DNA from: Actinomycetota bacterium
GTDB lineage: Bacteria; Actinomycetota; Acidimicrobiia; Acidimicrobiales; Ilumatobacteraceae
DNA length: 64,000 nt
Direction: 5' to 3'
Assembly (NCBI GenBank): GCA_030645495.1
Contig: JAUSLV010000019.1
Coordinates: 1 to 64,000, forward strand
How positions within the stretch are numbered: the stretch's first letter is position 1; every line of letters begins with the position of its first letter. Positions 28,960 to 38,198 of this stretch are shown here, one piece after another. Position numbers and translations under genes: made by a program. Under the pieces are notes generated by a model that saw nothing but the letters and a program-made list of their open reading frames with translations, did no database searches and was not told where the DNA came from.

Positions 28960-29859
28960 GTGCCCGACCTGCCGCACGAGCCCCAGGCCACCGGCCACCA
29001 CCTGAAGGACTCGTTCGCGCACCGCCTCGAACAGCTCGAGGACAGCCGCAGCCTGGGCGTTCCGGTCGCCACCACCCGCCGGTTCTTCGAGATCGAGGGC
29101 CTCGACCTCGGCGGGCTGCTCGCCCTGGAACTGTTCACCACGGTGATCCCGCTGATGCTGCTGGGCTTCGGCTGGGCCAGCCACTTCAGCAGCCAACTCA
29201 GCTTCGGCGACATCCTCATCAAGCAACTCGAACTCACCGGTTCGGCAGCACGGCAGGTGCGCGACCTGTTCGGCAGCGGCGCCAGTTTGAAGAACACCTG
29301 GACGGTGTTCGGTCTGGCCAGCTTCCTGTTCTGGGGCATTCCGATGTCGTCGCAGGTGGCCAAGACGTTCGCCCGCGCCTTCCGCCGCGAGCGCTACCCG
29401 TTCTGGGGCGAGGTGTGGCGTGGCACCGTGTGGTTCTTCATGTTCCTGGGCACTCAGGCCCTCACCGTCAAGATCAGCGTCGGCCACCCCGGCACGGTGC
29501 TCGATGTGCTGGCCAACCTCCTCGGCCTGCTGCCCGCCTTCGTGCTGTGGTCGGTGACCCCGGCGATCCTCGTGCGTCACGACTTCCGTTCGTCGGGTCG
29601 CACCAGCTGGAAGTTCCTGATGTGGTGCGGCCTCGCCGGCGTGGTGCTCGACACGATCGGCATCCGCCTCCTGATCCGCTTCCTGATCCCCGCGTTGTTG
29701 CACGGCTGGGTGGATTTCGGCCCGATCGGCGTGGCAATGACGCTGATGACGTTCTGCACCGTCGCCGCTGCGCTCTGGGTGATCACCGCCTGCCTCAGCG
29801 CCGTGCTCTGGGAGCGTCGCGCGCCGATCGACGCCGTCATCGGCAAGGAGAGCGCGTAA
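28960..29859 (+). CDS. YihY/BrkB-like integral membrane protein
   Basis: A 299-residue inner-membrane protein with about six hydrophobic helices, resembling the YihY family (once misnamed ribonuclease BN). Cytosolic N-terminus, then [38 protein letters not shown], and later [12 protein letters not shown] and [18 protein letters not shown] helices. GTG at 28960 is chosen because TATGCT (28947-28952) stands 7 bases before it; an in-frame ATG at 28948 falls inside that box. Function of the family is unsettled; transport or membrane-structure roles have been proposed. Confidence 0.75.
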   Translation: MPDLPHEPQATGHHLKDSFAHRLEQLEDSRSLGVPVATTRRFFEIEGLDLGGLLALELFTTVIPLMLLGFGWASHFSSQLSFGDILIKQLELTGSAARQVRDLFGSGASLKNTWTVFGLASFLFWGIPMSSQVAKTFARAFRRERYPFWGEVWRGTVWFFMFLGTQALTVKISVGHPGTVLDVLANLLGLLPAFVLWSVTPAILVRHDFRSSGRTSWKFLMWCGLAGVVLDTIGIRLLIRFLIPALLHGWVDFGPIGVAMTLMTFCTVAAALWVITACLSAVLWERRAPIDAVIGKESA

Positions 29860-29945
29860 GGCCGGCACGCCGCGCTGAGCCGAGACGCCGCACGCGCCAG
29901 CGCGCCTGGCCCCGGGGCATTTGTTTTCGGTGATCGACAATTGCC

Positions 29946-29962
29946 GTTGTCGCCCCGACAAC
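29946..29962 (+). terminator. Small hairpin downstream of the YihY-like gene
   Basis: Arms GTTGTCG and CGACAAC flank CCC, followed within 10 bases by a short T run (GATTTTCG). It lies 87 bases after the stop in a 247-bp gap between convergent genes. The gap is visibly richer in A/T than the surroundings and holds no supported gene. A weak rho-independent terminator is the simplest reading. Confidence 0.5.
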
Positions 29963-30106
29963 AGCGATTTTCGTTCGGTAAAAGAGGACACCGCAGCCCG
30001 CGCCCAGAACGCGTTCGTAATTGCCTGTTCCAGGGCGAGCGGAATGCCGGACGGGGTGCTGTTGTCCAGCGCACACCCCGACAGATCTGGCGCGCTCCTA
30101 ACCGAG

Positions 30107-30469
30107 TCAGCTGGGTTCGCGAACACTCCAGCCGCGGCTGAGCAGTTCGTCGGCCAACAGCTGGGCGGGGATGCCACGTAGCACGGCGGCCTGCGAGGCG
30201 AGCATCTTGTCGGCGACGGCATCGGGGGCGCTGTCGGGCGCGGTGTTCGCGGAGTACGCCTCGTCGACCGACGGAGCCCCATCGTTCACCAACCGGTCGA
30301 TCAGCTCGGAGGCCTCGGACTTGGTGAACTTGCCGTTCGACTGGCGCTGAGTGAGCCCCATCGGGTGGCGCGCCTCGCGGAACGACGCGTAGCCGGCCTT
30401 GTCGAGCAAGGCCTCCAGGTACTGCACCTGTTTGGCAGAGGCGGGCGGCCCCGACGCACCGAGTGCCAT
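30107..30469 (-). CDS. Small hypothetical protein (DUF3072-like N-terminus)
   Basis: A 120-residue protein I cannot assign firmly. The N-terminal part ([17 protein letters not shown] ... [17 protein letters not shown]) resembles the short helical DUF3072 pattern, in which Q-x2-YL and K-x-EAS-x2-ID recur. The tail has a second helix [14 protein letters not shown]. It starts on the last base of the thymidine kinase stop (TGATG), so it is cotranscribed and probably coupled. Function unknown. Confidence 0.7.
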   Translation of the reverse strand: MALGASGPPASAKQVQYLEALLDKAGYASFREARHPMGLTQRQSNGKFTKSEASELIDRLVNDGAPSVDEAYSANTAPDSAPDAVADKMLASQAAVLRGIPAQLLADELLSRGWSVREPS

Positions 30470-31071
30470 CAGGTGCCCAACTCGCCGGCGCGGTAGTGCG
30501 CACGACACAGCAGTTCGTAGCGCACCACATCGCCGAACAGCGGCTGTTCCGGGTGTTCGCCGGTATCGCCGACAACGACCGTTTCGCCCGTGTACACGAT
30601 CGTGCCGTTCACCACGCGAGCGTTGTGCGTGGCTCGTGCGCCGCACCAGCAGCGGGCTTCCACCTGCATCGGCACCCGCTCGTCGGCGATCTCGAGCAGG
30701 CGCTTCGTGCCCTCGAACAACTCGCCACGGAAGTCGGTGATCAGCCCGAAGGCGAACACGTCGACGCTGAGCTCGTCGACCACGCGGGCCAGCTGGTCGC
30801 ACTGCTCGGCGGAGTAGAACTGGGCCTCGTCGCACACCAGGTAGTGCAGCGGCCAATGATCGACGGCCAGCTTGTAGAGATCGAGCCCGGGCAGCACCTC
30901 GATCGCTTGCGCCGCCACGCCCAGCCGGCTGGTGACCTGCGCGCCTTCGCGATCGAGCGTGGTGAGCAGCAGGCCGTACAGCTCGCGGGACGCGAGGTTG
31001 TGGTGGATCTGGAGGGCCATCGTGCTCTTACCCGAGCCCATCGTGCCGAAACTGAACCGCAACGTTGCCAT
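30469..31071 (-). CDS. tdk: Thymidine kinase
   Basis: Phosphorylates thymidine in pyrimidine salvage; 200 residues, normal for the type II (bacterial/human TK1) family. The P-loop is GTMGSGKST, the Walker-B/catalytic region is YLVCDEAQFYSAEQ (with the catalytic Glu), and the zinc-lobe cysteines appear in EARCWCGARATHNARV and LLCRAHY. A minus-strand TAGGGT box lies about 10 bases upstream. It overlaps the small gene behind it by one base and follows the ATP-dependent ligase gene by 35 bp on the same strand. Confidence 0.94.
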   Translation of the reverse strand: MATLRFSFGTMGSGKSTMALQIHHNLASRELYGLLLTTLDREGAQVTSRLGVAAQAIEVLPGLDLYKLAVDHWPLHYLVCDEAQFYSAEQCDQLARVVDELSVDVFAFGLITDFRGELFEGTKRLLEIADERVPMQVEARCWCGARATHNARVVNGTIVYTGETVVVGDTGEHPEQPLFGDVVRYELLCRAHYRAGELGT

Positions 31072-31106
31072 GCTGCGCGCGACCCTACCCGCGCGCACCC
31101 TGGCGA

Positions 31107-32600
31107 CTAGAGCATCGCCTGCACCCGCTCGATCGTGTCGGCCTCGGCGGCCGACTTGTCGGGCCGGTATCGGCGTACCCGCGCGAAGCGCAGCGCAACG
31201 CCACCGGGGTACCGCGTGCTGCGCTGCACACCGTCGACGGCGATCTCCACCACCAGTTCTGGGCGCACGTGGCACACGATCCCCTCTGTGCCGATCGCCA
31301 GCCGCTGCAACGCCTCCGTCTGCCACCGCAGCAGTTCGTCGGTGAGGCCCTTGAACGTCTTGCCCACCATCACGAACGCGCCGTCGGCACCTCGCGCCCC
31401 GAGGTGCAGGTTGGACAGCCAGCCCGTGCGCCGCCCGTGCCCCCACTCGGCGGCCAGCACCACCAGATCCAGCGTGTGCACGGGCTTCACCTTGCGCCAC
31501 GCAGCACCGCGACGACCCGCCTGGTACGGCGAGGCGAGCGCCTTCACCATCACACCCTCGTGGCCGGCCGCCAGCGCGGCCGCGGCGAACTCGTCGGCGG
31601 CAGTGCTGGCGAGCGCCGTGCCGGGCTGCACGTCGATCGTGGGCAGCAGCAGGTCGGCCGGCAGGGTCGCTGCCAGCGCGGCCTTGCGCACGTGCAACGG
31701 CTCGTCGATCAGCGAGTGCCCGCCCACGAAGAGCGCGTCGAAGAAGAACGGCCGCAGCGCCGACCCGGCGCTCATCGAGTCCTGGAACTTCAGCGGGTTG
31801 CCGTCCTCGTCGAGGCCCAGCGCCTCGCCGTCGAGCACGAACTGCTGCGCAGGAACTGCCAGCACCGCACGCACCACCTCCGGCACCGCGCCGCTGATCT
31901 CGCGCAAGCTGCGGGTGAACACCCGCACGTCGTCACCTCGGCGGTGCACCTGCACCCGCGCTCCGTCCAGCTTCCACTCGACGCTTGCCGCGCCCACCTC
32001 GGCGAGTGCGTCGGCAACGGTGGCCGCCGTGGAGGCGAGCATCGGCTGCACCCCGACACCGGGCGTCAGCCCCACTTCCAGCGACTCGCCGCGCAACGCC
32101 ACGCTGGCGGCCGCCCCCAGATCACCCATCAACATCGCCGCTCTGCGCAGTGCCGCGGCGGGTACGCCCGCTGCCTTGGCGATGGCGTCGGCGACCACTC
32201 CTTGGCTGGCGCCCTGGTGCATCTCGCCGCTCAACACCATCGCCAGGTGCCGTTGCTCGTCGGTGGTCAGCCGCTGCATCAGCTGCGCGAGCACCCTCTC
32301 GCGTTCACGCTGCGAGCCCTCCCCGGCGAGGCCCGCCAACAACGTCAGCGTGGCGTCGACGTCGCGAATGGTGACCTCCGGCGACACTGCGGCGGTGGAC
32401 GCGGCCCACACCTGCGTCAACGTCGCCCAGCCCACCCCCATGCGGCCCTGAAGGGGCTCGCCCACCAACAGACCGACGACCATCGGCGCATCGTCGGCGA
32501 GGACCGACGCGAGAAGGTCGGCCAGGAGGCCGACCTTCTCGGAGCGCTTCGGAGTTGCGGCAACCCGGTGCGCCACCTCGACGAGCGTGGTGTAGCGCAC
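31107..32600 (-). CDS. ligB: ATP-dependent DNA ligase (LigB type)
   Basis: Seals DNA nicks using ATP; 497 residues, the size of mycobacterial LigB. An N-terminal helical DNA-binding domain (about 1-190) precedes the adenylation domain with nucleophile Lys in motif I EWKLDGARVQVHR, motif III/IIIa around FVLDGEALG and FFFDALFVGG, motif IV HEGVMVKAL, motif V AWRKVKPVHTLDLVVLAAEWG, and the C-terminal OB domain ending in LRFARVRRYRPDKSAAEADT. It is an accessory ligase beside the NAD-dependent LigA expected elsewhere. No Ku or polymerase/primase gene is adjacent, so an NHEJ role is not suggested. Confidence 0.94.
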   Translation of the reverse strand: MRYTTLVEVAHRVAATPKRSEKVGLLADLLASVLADDAPMVVGLLVGEPLQGRMGVGWATLTQVWAASTAAVSPEVTIRDVDATLTLLAGLAGEGSQRERERVLAQLMQRLTTDEQRHLAMVLSGEMHQGASQGVVADAIAKAAGVPAAALRRAAMLMGDLGAAASVALRGESLEVGLTPGVGVQPMLASTAATVADALAEVGAASVEWKLDGARVQVHRRGDDVRVFTRSLREISGAVPEVVRAVLAVPAQQFVLDGEALGLDEDGNPLKFQDSMSAGSALRPFFFDALFVGGHSLIDEPLHVRKAALAATLPADLLLPTIDVQPGTALASTAADEFAAAALAAGHEGVMVKALASPYQAGRRGAAWRKVKPVHTLDLVVLAAEWGHGRRTGWLSNLHLGARGADGAFVMVGKTFKGLTDELLRWQTEALQRLAIGTEGIVCHVRPELVVEIAVDGVQRSTRYPGGVALRFARVRRYRPDKSAAEADTIERVQAML

Positions 32601-32612
32601 GGGCGAACAGGG

Positions 32613-33005
32613 TCAGACGTCGCCGCGGAGCGCGTCGACGCGCTTGAAGTACTTGCGGGCGAACGACAGCAGTTCGCCGTCGCTGGGGTGATCGGCCGAC
32701 TCGCTGGCGACCACGCGCTTGGCGACGTCGGCGTGGCGAGTGTCGAGATCCTTGCGGAATTCGACCTTGGCATTGCCGGGGCCGACGATGAGGATCTCGC
32801 GGGCATCGCCCAAGGCGGCGGCGACCTCGTCGAAGAAGTGGTGGTCGGGGCCGGGCTTGCCTGTGCCCGGCAGGCCCGACTTGCGGTGCACCTGACGCTG
32901 GCCACCCTCGCGCTCGACGGCGACCACGTGCTTGTCGTCGAAGTTGAAGTCGATGACCCGAGCGTGCAGGTGATCGATCCATACGACGGCGTGCTGGTAC
33001 GACAT
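32613..33005 (-). CDS. Bacterial eRF1-domain-3-like protein ('translational machinery protein')
   Basis: A 130-residue protein matching a small bacterial family often named translational machinery protein, related to domain 3 of archaeo-eukaryotic release factor eRF1/Pelota. Diagnostic blocks are HAVVWIDHLHARVIDF at the N-terminus, HHFFDEVAAALGDAREILIVGPGNAKVEF in the middle, and ESADHPSDGELLSFARKYF at the end. The ATG at 33005 is preceded by a GGAAGG-type ribosome site; a longer frame adds no homology. Role unknown; possibly ribosome-associated or a stress factor. It lies 12 bp before ligB. Confidence 0.75.
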   Translation of the reverse strand: MSYQHAVVWIDHLHARVIDFNFDDKHVVAVEREGGQRQVHRKSGLPGTGKPGPDHHFFDEVAAALGDAREILIVGPGNAKVEFRKDLDTRHADVAKRVVASESADHPSDGELLSFARKYFKRVDALRGDV

Positions 33006-33137
33006 GTGCAAGTGTTCCTTCCTCTGCCGAGCTTCGATGCTCGGCGCTGCCAACGGCCATCAAGGCTACCGCCGGGTCCGGCGACACCCCAAAGGCGGCC
33101 GCCCTGCTGGGCTGAACCGATGGCCTGACGCCTCGCC

Positions 33138-33944
33138 TCAGTAGATGTTGGCGGTGCCTCCACCGTCGAGGTGCATGTTGACGCCGTTGACGAAGTCGGC
33201 CCGCGGGCTGGCCAGGTAGGTGACGGCGAACGCGATGTCCTCGGGCTGGCCGATGCGCAGCACGGTCTGGCCGGTGCCCTTCAGCACGTAGTCGGCCGCC
33301 TGGTCGATGCCCTCCCAGCCACGCTTGGCGGCGAAGTTGGTGAGGAAATCGACGAGACCCTCGGTCATGATCATCCCCGGCGTCACCATGTTCACGGTGA
33401 CGCCCGTGCCCTTCAGGTGCTTCGACAGGCTCATCGTCATGTTCAGCATCGCGGCCTTGGCGGTGCCGTAGTCGGGCTGGGCCGACGTGGGGATCGTGCC
33501 CGCCATGCTGCCGATCTGGACGATGCGACCCCACTGCTGCTCCTTCATCGCGGGTGTGAGACGGTGGATCAGCCGCGCAGCCGCGAGCACGTTCTTCTGG
33601 TACGTCGCCACCCATTCGGTGAGCGCCACGTCGAACCAGTTGACCTTGCTCTCCTCCGAGCCGCCACCGGCGTTGTTGACCAGGATGTCGATGCCGCCGA
33701 ACGCGGCCAGCGCGGCATCGGCCACAGCCTCCCCGCCCGCATCGGTGGAGAGGTCGCCCTGCGCCGCGGCGACGCTGTGCCCGGCCGCGGCGAACTCGGC
33801 GCGCACAGCCTCCAGGCGCTGGGCGTTGCGGCCGTGCAGCACCACCGACACGCCTTCCTCGGCGAGCATCTTGGCGATCCCGCGGCCGATACCCGAGTTG
33901 CTGCCGGTGACCAGCGCGCGCTTGCCCTGCAGTTGCAGATCCAT
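33138..33944 (-). CDS. SDR-family oxidoreductase
   Basis: A 268-residue classical short-chain dehydrogenase. The cofactor motif is TGSNSGIG, the structural NNAGG is present, the catalytic Ser lies in VQIGSMAG, and Tyr-x3-Lys is YGTAK. The terminal LASPRADFVNGVNMHLDGGG is standard for FabG-like enzymes. His-Gly-Arg after the second strand (VVLHGRNAQRL) suggests NADP(H) preference. It appears monocistronic and diverges from the GT39-like gene. Substrate not determinable. Confidence 0.9.
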   Translation of the reverse strand: MDLQLQGKRALVTGSNSGIGRGIAKMLAEEGVSVVLHGRNAQRLEAVRAEFAAAGHSVAAAQGDLSTDAGGEAVADAALAAFGGIDILVNNAGGGSEESKVNWFDVALTEWVATYQKNVLAAARLIHRLTPAMKEQQWGRIVQIGSMAGTIPTSAQPDYGTAKAAMLNMTMSLSKHLKGTGVTVNMVTPGMIMTEGLVDFLTNFAAKRGWEGIDQAADYVLKGTGQTVLRIGQPEDIAFAVTYLASPRADFVNGVNMHLDGGGTANIY

Positions 33945-34066
33945 TCCCGAAGATCCTCTCCCGTTCGACCACTGCCGAACGCCGGCTCGATCTTGACACT
34001 TCCGTCAGCAGAACGACGACCACAGCACCCTGCGCCTGCCCAGGGTGGGTTGGCTACGATGCCCGA

Positions 34067-35467
34067 ATGTCCTTCCGGCGACTCGGTGATCGCTGCGTGG
34101 CAGCCGGGATCGCCGTCCTCACGCTGGTGTACGGGGCATTCCACACCGGCCGCCACGCGTTCTGGCTCGACGAGGCGTTCACCGCGGCCGCGGCGCAACA
34201 GCCATGGGGCCGCTTGGTCGACTTCCTCGGCTCGGAGGCCGGGATGGGGCCCTACTACGTGGGGCTGTGGGGATGGCAGCACCTCGGCGGCTCCGAGGCC
34301 TGGCTGCGCACCCTGTCGGTGGTGGGCGGCGCGCTCGCACTGTCGGCCTGCTACCTGTTCGCGCGCCGCCACGTGGCGCGCGGCCGGGTGTTCGCGCTGG
34401 CGCTCGTGGTGGCGCTGTTCTGCAATCGCTTCTTCCTCTACAACCTCACCGAGCTGCGCGCCTACTCGTGGGCGATGTGCCTGGCCGTCGTCAGCACGCT
34501 GCTGTTCGTGCGCCTGCGGTCGCAGCCGACCGCCGCGAACGCCGCGTGGTACGGCGCCAGCGTCGGCCTGCTGCTGGGCACGTTGGTGTTCAACATCGGT
34601 CTCGTGCTGGCCCATGCGGCATTCGCCGGCCCGCTGCTGCGCGACCGCACCGGCCGCCGCCGGGTGGCGCTGGCAGCAGCGATGGCGCTCGTACTGTTCG
34701 CCCCGTTCGTGCCGGCGTTGCTCACCAGCGACCAGCTGAACTGGATTCCTGCCACCACCCCCCGGTTCGTCGGCATCAACGTGGCGATCGCACTGGGCGG
34801 CTATCGCTGGGCGGCGGTGCTCGCCGTCGGCAACCTCGCATTGCTCGTCACCCTGATCAAGCCCTCGCTGCGAGGTTCCGACGACACGGCCCTGAAGGTC
34901 ACGCTCGCGGGCGCTGTCTCGATGCCGCTGGTGCTGTTGCTGTTGTCGCTTTCCCAACCGCTGTACCTCGCGCGCTACTTGTCGGCGATGACGCCGCTCG
35001 CCGTCATCGGCGCGGCTGCCGGATTCGCGCGGCTGGCGCACGCGTTGCCGGCGACCGTGACGGTGACGCAGCGGCGCGTCGGCTTCGCGGTGCTCGCGGT
35101 GATCGCCGTCGTCGGGTTACGCCCAGCGGTGGAGTTCGATCTTGCCCGGCCCGAGGACATGGCCGGGCCCGCGCGGTTGCTGTCGAAGTACGTGTCGCCC
35201 GACGACGCCGTCGTGTTCTCCAACGAGCAGATGGCATTCGCCTCCGGGTACTACTGGACGCCGACCGGCACGGTGTTCTTGCAGGACGTGCCCGGCCGGC
35301 AGTTCGACACTGCGGCAGCGAAGCGGTTCTGTCACGTCTGGTACTACTTCCGGGCGAGTCGCGCCGAGGTGCTGTCCGCGATCGCCGCCGACGAATCCGA
35401 CCCCGACGTGGTGGTCGAGACGTTCGCCGGCTACACCGTGGCCGAAGTGAACCGCTGTTCCGCATAG
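34067..35467 (+). CDS. GT39/ArnT-like membrane glycosyltransferase family protein
   Basis: A 466-residue polytopic membrane protein of the dolichyl-phosphate-mannose mannosyltransferase-like superfamily. The first outer loop carries the catalytic-type acidic motif HAFWLDEAFT (about 29-38). About 10-12 hydrophobic helices follow, then a soluble C-terminal part (about 365-466) ending VAEVNRCSA. A TACGAT box 6 bases before the ATG indicates a leaderless message. Such enzymes move sugars from polyprenyl phosphate donors onto proteins or lipids; donor and acceptor are unknown here. Confidence 0.78.
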   Translation: MSFRRLGDRCVAAGIAVLTLVYGAFHTGRHAFWLDEAFTAAAAQQPWGRLVDFLGSEAGMGPYYVGLWGWQHLGGSEAWLRTLSVVGGALALSACYLFARRHVARGRVFALALVVALFCNRFFLYNLTELRAYSWAMCLAVVSTLLFVRLRSQPTAANAAWYGASVGLLLGTLVFNIGLVLAHAAFAGPLLRDRTGRRRVALAAAMALVLFAPFVPALLTSDQLNWIPATTPRFVGINVAIALGGYRWAAVLAVGNLALLVTLIKPSLRGSDDTALKVTLAGAVSMPLVLLLLSLSQPLYLARYLSAMTPLAVIGAAAGFARLAHALPATVTVTQRRVGFAVLAVIAVVGLRPAVEFDLARPEDMAGPARLLSKYVSPDDAVVFSNEQMAFASGYYWTPTGTVFLQDVPGRQFDTAAAKRFCHVWYYFRASRAEVLSAIAADESDPDVVVETFAGYTVAEVNRCSA

Positions 35468-35527
35468 TACGGGCCGCGGCCGCAACCGATAAACAGGGTC
35501 GTGGTGACTGTTCGAAGGGCGAGACGG

Positions 35528-36991
35528 ATGAGTACTGAGGAACGCACGCCGGTCATCGTCGGGGTCGCACAGGTTGTGCAGCGGCCCGGCGAGGTGCCGC
35601 TCGAGCAGGCACGCGGCCCGATCGAGTTGATGACCGAGGCCGCGCTGCTGGCGGCCAGCGATGCCACCGCACCTGCGCTGCTGGCCCAGGCAGGCTTCGT
35701 GGGCTCCGCCGGCGGGTGGTTCCGTTACACGAACCCCGCGCAACTCGTCGCCGCGGCGGTGGGCTGCCCCTCGGCCGCCACTGCGCTCACGGCCGTCTCG
35801 GGCACCGGCCCGCAAGACCTCGTCGGCGCCGTCGGGCAGCGGATCGCGGCCGGCGAACTGGATGTCGCGCTCATCGTGGGCGGCGAGGCGCGGTGGTCGC
35901 ACCAGCGGCTGTCGCGGGCCGATCTGCGACCGCACTGGAACGTGCAGCCGGGCGAGGGCACCCCCGAGGCGATGTCGGGGTTCCCCGAGTCGACGCAGCA
36001 GGAGAACGCGATGTTCGCCGGCGCACCGGCCGCGTATGCGCTGTTCGAGGACCGGGTGCGGCACACGATGGGCGAAGCGGTGCAGGCCCACCGCCACCGG
36101 ATCGCGCGGCTGTGGGAACACTTCAGTGAGGTTGCGGCCACCAACCCGTACGCGTGGGACCGCACGCCGCACAGTGCCGACTCGATCCGCGAGGCATCAC
36201 CCAGCAACCGGATGATCGCGTTTCCGTACACGAAGGCGATGGTGGCCAACAACACCGTCGACATGGCCACCGCGGTGATCGTGTGCAGCCTCGGGGCGGC
36301 ACTCGCGGCCGGTGTGCCGCGCGATCGGATGGTGTTCCCTCAGGTGGTCACGAGTGGCCACGAGACCTGGCTGCTCGCCGAGCGACGCGACCTCGACGGG
36401 TCGCCGGCGCTCACCGCGGCAGCGCGGGCCGCGTTCGCGCACGCTGGGCTGGGTATCGACGAGGTCGAGCACATCGATCTCTACGCGTGCTTCCCCTCGA
36501 TCGTCGAGATGTCGTCGGCCGCGCTGGGCATCAGGCACGACCGCGAACTCACCGTCACCGGCGGGCTCGGGTTCGCGGCCGCGCCGGTGGGCAACGCCGT
36601 GGGCCACTCGATCGCGGCGATGGTGCAGCGTGTGCGTGGTGGTGGCATCGGCCTGGTGCACGGCAACGGCGGCATGGCCACCAAGCACTCGTTCGCGCTG
36701 TACGCCACCACTCCCCCGGCGCAGTTCGCGCGCATCGACGTGCAGGCCACGGTGGATCTGCGGCCGCGGGCGACCTTCGGCGACGAGTTCGTGGGCGCTG
36801 TCACCGTCGAGGCGGCGACATTGATCCACGACCGCGAAGGGCCGTCGCACGTGATCGCCGCTGTGCTCGATGGCGAAGGCCGCCGCGGCTTCGCGAGGAA
36901 CACCGACCCGGCCGTGTTCGAGGCGGTGGTCACCGAGGGCCTGGTGGGGCGCCTCGGTGACCATCGCGCCGACGGCACCGTCGCGCTCTGA
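35528..36991 (+). CDS. Thiolase-like protein type 1 (TLP1-like), catalytic Cys apparently absent
   Basis: A 487-residue thiolase-superfamily protein. The late thiolase His motif HGNGG is present, and IDEVEHIDLYACFPSIVEM resembles the SCP-x/thiolase loop. At the position where thiolases carry the acylated Cys the sequence reads TAVSGTGPQDLVGA, without Cys. The C-terminal 80 residues (ATFGDEFVGAVTVEAATLIHD ...) look like the extra domain of mycobacterial TLP1 proteins. Those have thiolase fold but no shown thiolase activity, so a CoA-binding or lipid role is plausible. The ATG at 35528 is preferred to one 27 bases upstream. Confidence 0.82.
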   Translation: MSTEERTPVIVGVAQVVQRPGEVPLEQARGPIELMTEAALLAASDATAPALLAQAGFVGSAGGWFRYTNPAQLVAAAVGCPSAATALTAVSGTGPQDLVGAVGQRIAAGELDVALIVGGEARWSHQRLSRADLRPHWNVQPGEGTPEAMSGFPESTQQENAMFAGAPAAYALFEDRVRHTMGEAVQAHRHRIARLWEHFSEVAATNPYAWDRTPHSADSIREASPSNRMIAFPYTKAMVANNTVDMATAVIVCSLGAALAAGVPRDRMVFPQVVTSGHETWLLAERRDLDGSPALTAAARAAFAHAGLGIDEVEHIDLYACFPSIVEMSSAALGIRHDRELTVTGGLGFAAAPVGNAVGHSIAAMVQRVRGGGIGLVHGNGGMATKHSFALYATTPPAQFARIDVQATVDLRPRATFGDEFVGAVTVEAATLIHDREGPSHVIAAVLDGEGRRGFARNTDPAVFEAVVTEGLVGRLGDHRADGTVAL

Positions 36992-37004
36992 ACTCAGCCG
37001 AGCG

Positions 37005-38198
37005 TCACCACACCAGGTCGAGGCGGCCGTAGCCGGCGACGCCACCCGCATGCTGCGAGATCGTCGACGGGTCGGCGACGCGGTAGTTGGGGATCCGGGC
37101 CAGCCACTCCTCCACCGCGATCTTCAGCTCGGCGCGGGCGAGGTACGACCCGAGGCAGCGGTGCGGGCCGGCGCCGAACGCGATGTGGCGATTGACCTCG
37201 CGGTCGATGATCACCTTGTCGGCGTCGGGGAACTCACGCGGGTCGCGGTTCGCCGACGCGATCGACAGTTGGATGCGGTCACCCTTGTGCATCGGGCAGC
37301 CGTGGAAGTCGGTGTCCTCGGTGACCAGCCGGCTGGTGGTGACGATCGAGTAGTAGCGCAGGAACTCCTCGATCGCCGACGGAATCAGCGACGGGTCATC
37401 GACCAGCCGCTGGCGGTCGGCGGGGTTGTCGGCGAGATGGCGGAAGATGCAGCCGAGCGTGCCGGCCACCGTGTCGAGGCCGCCCATGTAGAGCAGGAAC
37501 GCGTACTCCAGCAGTTCGCTGTCGGGCATCGGCTGGCCGTCGATCTCGGCGTTGATGAGGTAGGTGAGGATGTCGCCTTGCGGGTTGGCCTTGCGCTCGG
37601 CGATCAGGCCGCCGAGGTAGCCGTAGATCGCCATACCCGCTTCAGCGCGGATCGTGCCCTCGGGATCCTCGGTGGCGGGCGTGTGCATCAGTTGGTCGGC
37701 CCAGTCGAGGAACATGTCGGCCTTCTCCACCGGCAGGCCCATCAGACCCATGAAGATGTACGTGGGGTACAGGCGGCCGAAGTCGCCGATGAAGTCGCAC
37801 TTGCCCTTGTCGGCGAAGCGCTCGATCAGTTCGCTGCACCACTCGCGCACCATCGGGGCCAACTCGTCGGCCTTGGCCGGGGTGAAGAACGGCATCAGCA
37901 ACTGCCGGTACTTGGTGTGCTTCATCCCGTCCAGCTCGACCGGGATCCACTCGTGGGCCTCCTGCTCCTCCCACGGTGTGACCGCGCGGCTGGAGAACAA
38001 GGTGGGGTTGCGGAACGCCTCGTAGATGTCGTCGTACTGCGTGGGGATCCAGGTGGGTGCCACCACGCCGGTGTGGTTCACCAGGAAGCGACCCTTGTCG
38101 CGCATCACGTCCCAGTGGCCCCACGGGTCGGCCCACAGGGCTGCGTCGGAACGGATGTCGAACTCCACGGTGGGGATCGGCTGTTGTGTATCGGTCAT
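37005..38198 (-). CDS. Cytochrome P450
   Basis: A 397-residue P450 with the I-helix GGLDTVAGT, the K-helix ExxR in EEFLRYYS, and the heme loop FGAGPHRCLGSYLAR with ligand Cys348. It resembles actinobacterial P450s acting on terpenoid, steroid or fatty substrates, but the substrate is not decided by sequence. The start overlaps the stop of the upstream tetR gene by 4 bases (ATGA), so TetR-P450 is a two-gene operon and the regulator most likely senses the P450 substrate. No ferredoxin gene accompanies it. Confidence 0.93.
   Translation of the reverse strand: MTDTQQPIPTVEFDIRSDAALWADPWGHWDVMRDKGRFLVNHTGVVAPTWIPTQYDDIYEAFRNPTLFSSRAVTPWEEQEAHEWIPVELDGMKHTKYRQLLMPFFTPAKADELAPMVREWCSELIERFADKGKCDFIGDFGRLYPTYIFMGLMGLPVEKADMFLDWADQLMHTPATEDPEGTIRAEAGMAIYGYLGGLIAERKANPQGDILTYLINAEIDGQPMPDSELLEYAFLLYMGGLDTVAGTLGCIFRHLADNPADRQRLVDDPSLIPSAIEEFLRYYSIVTTSRLVTEDTDFHGCPMHKGDRIQLSIASANRDPREFPDADKVIIDREVNRHIAFGAGPHRCLGSYLARAELKIAVEEWLARIPNYRVADPSTISQHAGGVAGYGRLDLVW

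Noticed and set aside
30002-30020. SOS box around AGAACGCGTTCGT
   Set aside because: The palindrome GAACGCGTTC lacks the four-base spacer of CGAAC-N4-GTTCG and stands in a gap between converging genes, not at a promoter.
29921-30181. 86-codon plus-strand open frame in the A/T-richer gap
   Set aside because: No ribosome site or -10 spacing, no recognisable motif, and it ends inside the opposing small gene.
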